Of a DNA stretch of 6,375 nucleotides, positions 1 through 4,524 are shown piece after piece. Source of the DNA: Microbacteriaceae bacterium (lineage in GTDB: Bacteria > Actinomycetota > Actinomycetes > Actinomycetales > Microbacteriaceae); contig CANFKN010000072.1 in the NCBI GenBank assembly GCA_947447385.1, positions 1-6,375 of the forward strand, read 5' to 3'. The translations under genes were made by a program, and so were the position numbers. Every line of letters begins with the position of its first letter. Position 1 is the stretch's first letter. The notes under the pieces were generated by a model. The model saw only the letters and a program-made list of their open reading frames with translations, ran no database searches and had not been told where the DNA came from.

Positions 1-326
1 GAAGAACGTGAGAGCAAGTTGATTTTTGAACCGGGGATGATCTGAATCATCGGCTGAGGCAGGTTGTCGGGGTTAGCGACCTTGGCTTTGCGGCGCTTCT
101 TCTTCGTTTGCCAGGTGTCGATGTGTTTGGCACGTGCCGCGACCGATGAGGTTGCGAGCCGCTCGGTGTGGGGCAGCGTGATCTTCGGCGTGCCGACAAG
201 TTGCCCGCCAATCTGGAGCTGCGTGGCAACCATCGCCTCAGCGGGTGAGACGGCAACGGCAAGTGTCAGAGCAAAAGCAGTGGCGCACCCCAACGCCAAA
301 CGCACCAAACCCACCTTTGGCCTCAT
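1..326 (-). CDS. Secreted protein, N-terminal part only (DUF6049/Rv3909-like by position)
   Basis: The minus-strand frame is open from the ATG at 326-324 to the window edge, giving 108 residues with no stop. Residues 1-31 look like a Sec signal peptide: a basic start (R2, K4, R9), a hydrophobic core (about 10-26) and an AEA site at 29-31 suited to signal peptidase I. The mature part begins MVATQLQIGG and carries a very basic patch, KKKRRKAK, at 75-82. The start codon shares ATGA with the stop of the Nudix gene, which suggests translational coupling; no Shine-Dalgarno is visible. In Mycobacterium the gene after the Nudix gene mutT4 is Rv3909, a large secreted or membrane-anchored protein before the lipid II flippase gene murJ/mviN. 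That order suggests the same family here, but the visible sequence alone does not identify it. The reading frame and export signal are well supported; the family is an inference from gene order. Confidence 0.75.
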   Translation of the reverse strand, partial: MRPKVGLVRLALGCATAFALTLAVAVSPAEAMVATQLQIGGQLVGTPKITLPHTERLATSSVAARAKHIDTWQTKKKRRKAKVANPDNLPQPMIQIIPGSKINLLSRS

Positions 327-790
327 TGGTTTCGCTGAACCCATTCTTGAACTCCGCGAGCCATTCGCCGCTCGTTGTCGTGCGAGAGAACTTTTGAAAG
401 CTCATCAATGTCGAACCAAGCGGCTTCAACAGCTTCGTGTTGAGGGTCGTTTTCAACAGTTAGGTCGCCACCGGTTTGGCGCATTAGGTAGTGAACAACG
501 GTTTTAGAAATAAGTTTGTCGCCCGCGGTGAACTCGTAGTGAATGTCACCGAGCAGCTCGATGATCTCGGCTTCAAGGCCGGTTTCTTCGGCAATTTCGC
601 GAATCGCAGCTTCGCTGTAGTTCTCTTGGTTTTCTGGGTGACCCTTTGGCACACACCAGTCGATGCGGCCCGAACGCCCAAGACGACCGATCAGCGCAAC
701 CCGGTTCGAACCGTCAGCTGCCAACACAAAGCCACCGGCCGAAGTTTCTTCGACTCGGCTCAAGTGGCGTCTTGCGTTGTGTTGAGTCAT
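323..790 (-). CDS. Nudix hydrolase, MutT4-like
   Basis: This is a 155-residue Nudix hydrolase. The Nudix box is complete at residues 50-72 and fits G-x5-E-x7-R-E-U-x-E-E-x-G-U exactly: G50, E56, R64, E65, E68, E69, G71, L72. These glutamates hold the catalytic metal in the family. The preceding WCVPKGH segment is typical of enzymes acting on nucleoside diphosphate-linked compounds; the substrate cannot be read from sequence. The frame stays open upstream to 901, but the ATG at 790 is preferred: it gives a normal Nudix N-terminus and avoids running into the divergent CCA gene. No Shine-Dalgarno precedes it, and a TAAAGT hexamer 7 bases upstream would allow a leaderless mRNA. Divergence from the CCA gene and overlap with a secreted-protein gene match mycobacterial mutT4 (Rv3908). 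The mycobacterial protein is longer; this one is essentially the bare domain. Confidence 0.93.
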   Translation of the reverse strand: MTQHNARRHLSRVEETSAGGFVLAADGSNRVALIGRLGRSGRIDWCVPKGHPENQENYSEAAIREIAEETGLEAEIIELLGDIHYEFTAGDKLISKTVVHYLMRQTGGDLTVENDPQHEAVEAAWFDIDELSKVLSHDNERRMARGVQEWVQRNQ

Positions 791-855
791 AAAGAAAACT
801 TTACGCTGTCGTGCATAAACTGCGAGACTTTGCCAGCTATGGCACACTAAATGCG
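791..855. promoter_or_regulatory. Divergent intergenic region with possible -10 elements
   Basis: These 65 bases separate the Nudix gene from the CCA gene and must hold promoters for both, unless transcripts enter from further away. On the minus strand, TAAAGT at 803-798 fits the TANNNT -10 pattern and would start RNA at about 791-790, on the Nudix ATG itself. On the plus strand, TACGCT at 802-807 and TAAACT at 816-821 are possible -10 hexamers for the CCA gene. TTGTGT (777-782) and TTGAGT (782-787) lie upstream, but their spacing is not ideal (19 and 14 bases to TACGCT). No convincing -35 is seen for either direction. The plus and minus -10 candidates overlap at 802-803. Assignments are tentative. 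Confidence 0.35.
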
Positions 856-2436
856 ATGCCAAATGTTGCCGACGCTCTAAAAAACCTTGAGCAAACCACA
901 AACTCAGACCTCTTTATAAACCTTGGTCGATGGTTTGCCGATGCCGGTTTTGAGTTGGCGCTAGTTGGCGGCCCGGTGCGTGATGCGTTTCTAGGTCGAG
1001 CCTCCTTCGATCTCGACTTCACGACTAACGCCCTGCCAGATCAGACTTTGAAAATTTTGAAGGGTCGCACCGATGGCCTCTGGGACATCGGCAAAGAGTT
1101 CGGCACGATTGGTGCCAAGTTTGGCGAGATGACCGTCGAAATCACGACTTATCGCGCTGACGCCTATGAGCCTGATTCGCGCAAACCAATCGTGGCTTTT
1201 GGCGACAGTCTTGAGGTTGATCTGACGCGTCGCGATTTCACTGTCAACGCGATGGCTTTGCGCTTGCCAGAAAAAGTTTTCGTTGACCCAACTAACGGTT
1301 TGCAAGATTTGCTCGATGCAACCCTGCGCACCCCGATTGCACCTGAAATCTCATTTAGCGATGACCCGCTTCGCATGATGCGTGCTGCCCGCTTCGCCTC
1401 GCAACTCGGCTTTTTAATCGAAGATGCCACTTTTGCCGCCATGAAAGCCATGACAGATCGCATGTCGATCATCTCGGCCGAACGAGTTCAGGTTGAGTTG
1501 AGCAAGTTATTGCTGGGCGCGCACCCAAGACTTGGGCTTGAAGCTTTAGTTGACAGCGGCTTGGCGGCCGAGGTGTTGCCTGAGCTGCCAGCGTTGCAAC
1601 TTGAAACCGACGAACACCACCACCACAAAGATGTCTATGAGCACACCTTGACTGTGGTTGAACAAGCTATCGACTATGAGCGTGACTATGGCCTCGAAGG
1701 CGACCTAGTTTTGCGCTTGGCTGCACTCATGCACGATGTTGGCAAGCCGGCGACGCGCAACTTCGAACCTGGCGGCGCAGTGTCGTTTTATAACCACGAC
1801 CTAGTCGGCGCGCGAATCACAAAAAAGCGCCTGCAAGCACTTCGCTTCGACAAAGACACCGTCAAAGCGGTTGCCCATCTGATCGAGCTGCACCTGCGCT
1901 TTTTTGGTTACACCGACCAGGCGTGGAGCGACTCGGCGGTGCGCCGCTATGTGCGCGATGCCGGCGATCAACTGCACCGCCTTCACGCCCTGACACGCGC
2001 CGACGTCACCACGCGAAACAAGCGCAAAGCCGATCGACTTTCGCACGCCTATGACGATCTTGAGCAACGCATCAAAGAGATCAGCGAACAAGAAGCGCTC
2101 GATGCCATTCGCCCCGACCTAAACGGTCAAGAAATCGCAGAGATCCTCGGCATTCCGCCAAGCCCAGTGATTGGCGCAGCCAGCAAGTTCTTGCTCGAAG
2201 TTCGCCTCGACGAAGGCTCAATCGGCAAAGACGAAGCAACAGCCCGCTTGCTCGAATGGTGGCAAAACCGCAAACCAGAACTAAGCATCGAAGAAATTAC
2301 CGAAACCATCGCCAACAGCCAAAGCTGGGCAGTTAGCCTCGCTCTCGCATTTTTGAGTGAGCTGAGGGCATCCGAGGGAAATTTGGGTGTTTCAGAAGCC
2401 CAAAAGCGCTTGCTCGAATGGTGGCAAACAAGGTAG
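856..2436 (+). CDS. cca: CCA-adding tRNA nucleotidyltransferase with duplicated C-terminus
   Basis: This is a class II CCA-adding enzyme (named pcnA in mycobacteria) that builds or repairs the 3' CCA end of tRNAs from CTP and ATP. From the ATG at 856 it has 526 residues. The head domain shows GGPVRD at 38-43 and the metal-binding DLD at 52-54, followed by the tRNA-recognition region. An HD domain follows, with a run of four histidines at 254-257, H263, and MHDVGK at 292-297 (H293, D294). The LGIPPSPVIG segment near 433-442 is the usual C-terminal tRNA-contacting tail. Homologues normally end soon after this, at about 480 residues; here an extra 54 residues repeat the preceding 54. A GTG at 811 would add 15 residues unlike the family, so 856 is preferred, although no clear Shine-Dalgarno precedes it. 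No terminator is seen before rpsF. Confidence 0.95.
   Translation: MPNVADALKNLEQTTNSDLFINLGRWFADAGFELALVGGPVRDAFLGRASFDLDFTTNALPDQTLKILKGRTDGLWDIGKEFGTIGAKFGEMTVEITTYRADAYEPDSRKPIVAFGDSLEVDLTRRDFTVNAMALRLPEKVFVDPTNGLQDLLDATLRTPIAPEISFSDDPLRMMRAARFASQLGFLIEDATFAAMKAMTDRMSIISAERVQVELSKLLLGAHPRLGLEALVDSGLAAEVLPELPALQLETDEHHHHKDVYEHTLTVVEQAIDYERDYGLEGDLVLRLAALMHDVGKPATRNFEPGGAVSFYNHDLVGARITKKRLQALRFDKDTVKAVAHLIELHLRFFGYTDQAWSDSAVRRYVRDAGDQLHRLHALTRADVTTRNKRKADRLSHAYDDLEQRIKEISEQEALDAIRPDLNGQEIAEILGIPPSPVIGAASKFLLEVRLDEGSIGKDEATARLLEWWQNRKPELSIEEITETIANSQSWAVSLALAFLSELRASEGNLGVSEAQKRLLEWWQTR
2110..2433 (+). repeat. Tandem 54-codon in-frame duplication inside cca
   Basis: Unit 1 covers 2110-2271 (residues 419-472) and unit 2 covers 2272-2433 (residues 473-526), abutting without gap and ending at the stop. 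Aligned by eye without any indel they share about 24 of 54 residues, densest at the end, where both read RLLEWWQ-x-R. At the DNA level 22 bases are identical (2245-2266 and 2407-2428), exactly 162 bases apart. The remainder has diverged. Unit 2 has lost the Gly/Pro-rich tail motif LGIPPSPVIG of unit 1 but keeps the helical second half. Confidence 0.85.
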
Positions 2437-2438
2437 TC

Positions 2439-2467
2439 TTGACAAGTTGCTCTCTGCTTGCTAAATG
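2439..2467 (+). promoter_or_regulatory. Probable sigma-A-type promoter for the rpsF operon
   Basis: A perfect -35 hexamer, TTGACA, lies at 2439-2444, three bases after the cca stop. At a 17-base spacing it is followed by TAAATG (2462-2467), a weak -10. Transcription would begin near 2474 and give a leader of about 75 bases before rpsF. TACCCT at 2493-2498 fits TANNNT but has no well-spaced -35 and would remove most of the leader hairpin, so it is less favoured. Confidence 0.5.
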
Positions 2468-2495
2468 GTGAGTTAGAAGCCACAAGATGCCATAC

Positions 2496-2539
2496 CCTCC
2501 TGTCACAGAAATACTGTGGCCGTTCTAGTCCAAAGGAGG
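2496..2539 (+). promoter_or_regulatory. Putative S6:S18-responsive leader structure covering the rpsF Shine-Dalgarno
   Basis: The leader can fold into two stems. The outer stem pairs CCTCCT (2496-2501) with AGGAGG (2534-2539), which is the core of the rpsF ribosome binding site. The inner hairpin pairs GTCACAG (2502-2508) with CTGTGGC (2514-2520), including one T-G pair, around the loop AAATA. The 5' strand is continuous, while the 3' strand leaves a bulge of about 13 bases that starts with CCG (2520-2522) if the last inner pair opens. Published rpsF leader motifs bound by the S6:S18 complex have a hairpin, a stem and a bulged CCG mimicking the S18 site in 16S rRNA. The match here is by eye only. 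The extended AAAGGAGGTG (2532-2541) is a near-perfect Shine-Dalgarno, ten bases after GGAGG to the ATG. Confidence 0.5.
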
Positions 2540-2549
2540 TGGGTTAGTC

Positions 2550-2945
2550 ATGCATCAGTACGAGCTAATGGTTATCCTCGACCCAACGGTTGAGGAGCGC
2601 ACTCTCGCTCCAAGTCTCGACAAGTTCCTCAATGTAATTCGCAACGGTGGAGGCACCGTTGACAAAGTTGACATTTGGGGTCGCCGTCGTTTCGCCTATG
2701 AAATCGCCAAGAAAGCCGAAGGCTACTACGCAGTCATTAACTTGACCGCAAAGTCAGCTGACATTCTTGAGCTTGACCGCCAGCTAAAGCTTTCAGAAGC
2801 TGTGTTGCGCACGAAGGTTTTGCGCGCTGACGAGGCTGTTATCAACATCACCCCAGTTGACGTTCCTGCAGTTACCGCTGCAGAAGCTGCTGAGGGCGAG
2901 ACCGATTCAAAGCCTGCAGCTAAAGCTGCCAAGGTTAGCGAGTAG
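2550..2945 (+). CDS. rpsF: 30S ribosomal protein S6
   Basis: This is S6 of the small subunit, which pairs with S18 on the central domain of 16S rRNA. The core (about residues 1-95) has the family features: MHQYELMVILDPTVEE at the N-terminus, the IWGRRRFAYEI segment, GYYAVINL and the LKLSEAVLRTKVLR helix/strand. The protein has 131 residues against about 95-100 for the minimal family; the extra 35 form an Ala/Glu/Lys-rich, probably disordered tail, a common style of extension in actinobacteria. The start is fixed by the very strong Shine-Dalgarno at 2532-2541. It is the first gene of an operon with ssb five bases downstream, then rpsR and rplI, so S6 and its partner S18 are co-expressed. Confidence 0.98.
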   Translation: MHQYELMVILDPTVEERTLAPSLDKFLNVIRNGGGTVDKVDIWGRRRFAYEIAKKAEGYYAVINLTAKSADILELDRQLKLSEAVLRTKVLRADEAVINITPVDVPAVTAAEAAEGETDSKPAAKAAKVSE

Positions 2946-2950
2946 TCAAA

Positions 2951-3460
2951 ATGGCCGGAGAAGTAACCGTAACTATCGTTGGCAACCTAGCCGACGACCC
3001 TGAACTTCGTTACACCCAGGGTGGGGTTGCTGTGGTTAGCGTGCGTGTGGGTTCAACCCCTCGCCAGCTAAACCGTCAGACCAACGCGTGGGAAGACGGC
3101 GAAACCGTTTGGGTTCGTTGCACTGCCTGGCGCGAAGTTGCCGAGAACGTCGCTCAGACGCTCACCAAAGGCACCCGTGTTATCGTCACCGGCCGCTTGA
3201 AAGCCCCATCGGCTTATCAGACAGCTCAGGGTGAAGCTCGCGCTTCGCTTGAGCTTGAGATCGAAGAAATTGGTCCATCACTTCGCTATGCAACCGCATC
3301 AGTTTCACGCAAGCCGCGTGAAGTTGGTGGCGCAGGCGCAGGTGCTGGCGCAGCTTCAAGCCCGTGGGACGCCCCCGCTGCCGCGCCGCGCGCTGCCGCT
3401 AATGACGCTTGGGCAAACCCAGGTGCATCATCAGCCGGCGCCGACGACACCCCATTCTAA
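2951..3460 (+). CDS. ssb: Single-stranded DNA-binding protein
   Basis: SSB coats single-stranded DNA in replication, repair and recombination, and its acidic tip recruits partner proteins. Residues 1 to about 118 form the OB-fold: VTIVGNLADDPELRYT at the start, then VWVRCTAWREVAENVAQTLTKGTRVIVTGRL. After that comes a flexible Gly/Ala/Ser/Pro linker including a GAGAGAGAA run, with unusually GC-rich DNA around 3370-3400. The tail ends in DDTPF, a variant of the usual DDDIPF interaction motif. The length of 169 residues is normal. Only five bases separate it from rpsF and the Shine-Dalgarno is weak (AGCGAG), so translational coupling to rpsF is likely. Its place between rpsF and rpsR is the common bacterial arrangement and makes this the housekeeping SSB. 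Confidence 0.98.
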   Translation: MAGEVTVTIVGNLADDPELRYTQGGVAVVSVRVGSTPRQLNRQTNAWEDGETVWVRCTAWREVAENVAQTLTKGTRVIVTGRLKAPSAYQTAQGEARASLELEIEEIGPSLRYATASVSRKPREVGGAGAGAGAASSPWDAPAAAPRAAANDAWANPGASSAGADDTPF

Positions 3461-3488
3461 AGTTTTAGAGATTATTTAGGAGATTCAA

Positions 3489-3746
3489 ATGGCTGCTAAA
3501 ACCGACACACGTCGCAAGCCAAACCGCAACGCAAAGAACGCCAAGCTTGCCCCAGTAAAGGCAATCAAAGTTGGCGTTATCGATTACAAGGATGTCGCAA
3601 CTCTGCGCCGTTTCTTGACCGACAAAAACAAGATCCGTTCACGTCGCATCACCGGTGTTTCTGTTCAGGAACAGCGCTTGATTGCTCGTGCTATCAAAAA
3701 CGCTCGTGAGGTTGCATTGCTTCCTTACGCAGGCGCTGGTCGCTAA
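3489..3746 (+). CDS. rpsR: 30S ribosomal protein S18 (cysteine-free form)
   Basis: S18 binds the central domain of 16S rRNA together with S6. The 85 residues include the family core VIDYKDVATLRRFL, followed by IRSRRITGVSVQEQRLIARAIKNAREVALLPY. The N-terminal basic region has no cysteines, so this is the zinc-independent (C-minus) form, in contrast to the paralogue with a CxxC zinc site that some actinobacteria also carry. A good Shine-Dalgarno, AGGAG (3478-3482), sits six bases before the ATG. The gap after ssb is 28 bases; the rplI ribosome binding site overlaps this gene's stop codon. Confidence 0.98.
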   Translation: MAAKTDTRRKPNRNAKNAKLAPVKAIKVGVIDYKDVATLRRFLTDKNKIRSRRITGVSVQEQRLIARAIKNAREVALLPYAGAGR

Positions 3747-3757
3747 GGAGTAACCCC

Positions 3758-4210
3758 ATGTCGAAACTCATTCTTACTAACGAAGTTTCAGGTCTAGGCT
3801 CAGCCGGCGACGTTGTCGAAGTTAAAAACGGCTACGCACGCAACTACCTATTGCCTCGCGGCTTTGCCGTGCTTTGGAGCAAGGGCGGTGAGAAGCAGGT
3901 TGCTTCGATTCGCGCAGCTCGCGACTCACGCGCACTAGCTACTGCTGAAGAAGCTGTTGCACTAAAGACCTCTCTCGAATCAGCAACCATCAAGTTGGCC
4001 ATCAAGGCTGGCGTTGGCGGTCGTTTGTTCGGTGCTGTCAAGACCGCTGATGTTGCCAAGGCTGTTGCAGCTGCTGGCTTCGGCGAGATCGACAAGCGCA
4101 AGGTTTCTTTCGTGTCACCGATTCGCATCACTGGTTCACACCAGGCTTCAGTTCGTCTTCACGGCGACCTAAGCGCAGTTATCAACCTTTTGGTTGTTGC
4201 TGCAAAGTAG
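3758..4210 (+). CDS. rplI: 50S ribosomal protein L9
   Basis: L9 is an elongated large-subunit protein with two RNA-contacting domains joined by a long helix. At 150 residues it is full length. The N-terminal domain carries the L9 signature from G13 onward (GSAGDVVEVKNGYARNYLLP), then an alanine- and lysine-rich helix, then the C-terminal domain from about residue 80 (IKAGVGGRLFGAVKTADVA) to VVAAK. Its Shine-Dalgarno AAGGAG (3745-3750) overlaps the rpsR stop, leaving 11 bases between the genes, so the two are tightly linked. It is the last gene of the rpsF operon: a strong hairpin terminator begins 14 bases after the stop, separating it from dnaB. Confidence 0.98.
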   Translation: MSKLILTNEVSGLGSAGDVVEVKNGYARNYLLPRGFAVLWSKGGEKQVASIRAARDSRALATAEEAVALKTSLESATIKLAIKAGVGGRLFGAVKTADVAKAVAAAGFGEIDKRKVSFVSPIRITGSHQASVRLHGDLSAVINLLVVAAK

Positions 4211-4223
4211 TTTTTACTGCTCG

Positions 4224-4258
4224 AAAAGGGCGAAGGGCTTCGGCTCTTCGCCCTTTTT
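4224..4258 (+). terminator. Rho-independent terminator of the rpsF-ssb-rpsR-rplI operon
   Basis: The arms 4224-4238 and 4243-4257 pair over 15 base pairs with one G-T pair and close a TTCG tetraloop (4239-4242). The 5' side starts with an A run and the 3' side ends in a T run, so the hairpin could also stop transcription from the minus strand. This is a textbook intrinsic terminator directly after rplI and implies that dnaB has its own promoter. Confidence 0.95.
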
Positions 4259-4259
4259 C

Positions 4260-4473
4260 TTTGCCCAAACCAGCATTACTTATCCACAACCTTCAGCCTT
4301 AGGTTTAGAGTTGAAGGTTTTGCTTGTGCACAACTCAACAGCCCTTATAAACACTGATAAGCAGGCTATTTACTAACAATTTGTCCACAGGGTTATGCAC
4401 AGTTTTGCACAAGTTATTACCGCGTGTCTAAAGAGTTGTGCACAGGTTTGTGCACAAGCTAGTTTGCCCAAAC
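4260..4473 (+). repeat. 11-bp direct repeat bracketing the DnaA-box cluster
   Basis: TTTGCCCAAAC occurs at 4260-4270 and again at 4463-4473, in the same orientation. All the DnaA-like boxes lie between the two copies. Each copy has the weak dyad TTTG-CC-CAAA. The second copy lies just upstream of the dnaB -10 element. No function is known to me for this sequence. Confidence 0.6.
4280..4457 (+). promoter_or_regulatory. Cluster of seven DnaA-box-like sites upstream of dnaB
   Basis: Nine-mers fitting or nearly fitting TT(A/G)TNCACA occur on the plus strand at 4280-4288 (TTATCCACA), 4324-4332 (TTGTGCACA), 4381-4389 (TTGTCCACA), 4393-4401 (TTATGCACA), 4403-4411 (TTTTGCACA, one mismatch), 4436-4444 (TTGTGCACA) and 4448-4456 (TTGTGCACA). 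The sites at 4324 and 4448 extend to the palindrome TTGTGCACAA and so read as boxes on both strands. Starts at 4381, 4393 and 4403 are 12 and 10 bases apart, about one helical turn, as are 4436 and 4448 (12). The stretch 4334-4380 between boxes is about 64% AT. DnaA, the replication initiator, binds such sites; here they could regulate dnaB, titrate DnaA or act in origin function. With the terminator, flanking repeats and promoter, this accounts for most of the gene-free stretch 4211-4524. Confidence 0.85.
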
Positions 4474-4491
4474 TTTGAGGTAGGCAGAAGC

Positions 4492-4520
4492 TATAAAAGA
4501 ACCACCCTAACTTTTGGAGG
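4492..4520 (+). promoter_or_regulatory. Probable dnaB -10 element and ribosome binding site
   Basis: TATAAA at 4492-4497 is a five-of-six match to the -10 consensus. It would start RNA near 4504, about 20 bases before the dnaB ATG. No good -35 is found at 16-18 bases upstream (CAAACT at 4469-4474), which may mean that an activator is needed; the nearest DnaA-like box ends 35 bases upstream of the -10. GGAGG (4516-4520) is the Shine-Dalgarno, only four bases from the ATG at 4525, and it fixes that start. Confidence 0.5.
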
Positions 4521-4524
4521 AACC

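Noticed and set aside
64..507. Plus-strand open frame of 147 codons opposite the Nudix and secreted-protein genes
   Set aside because: It is antisense to a gene with a perfect Nudix box and to a clear signal peptide, has no family resemblance and low-complexity composition; it is a shadow frame.
811..855. GTG at 811 as a longer start for the CCA enzyme
   Set aside because: The 15 extra residues (MHKLRDFASYGTLNA) do not resemble the family N-terminus, and the ATG at 856 gives a normal one. There is no Shine-Dalgarno in either case, so a small doubt remains.
791..901. N-terminal extension of the Nudix frame up to 901
   Set aside because: It would overlap the start of the divergent CCA gene and adds 37 residues without family resemblance; the ATG at 790 is better.
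2127..2483. Minus-strand open frame across the end of cca
   Set aside because: It is antisense to well-supported coding sequence and its repeated segments merely mirror the cca duplication.
3340..3450. GC-rich repetitive stretch in ssb as a mobile or simple repeat
   Set aside because: It encodes the flexible Gly/Ala/Pro linker normal for SSB proteins.
4194..4376. Small plus-strand open frame of 60 codons after rplI
   Set aside because: It overlaps the end of rplI, runs through the terminator and DnaA-like boxes, and shows no protein-like features.
4280..4457. Calling this region the chromosomal oriC
   Set aside because: Box density and the AT-rich core are origin-like, but oriC in related bacteria is beside dnaA/dnaN, neither of which is in the window; GC-skew data would be needed.
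4438..4524. GTG at 4438 as a longer start for DnaB
   Set aside because: It lies inside a DnaA-like box, codes for unrelated sequence, and a Shine-Dalgarno marks the ATG at 4525.
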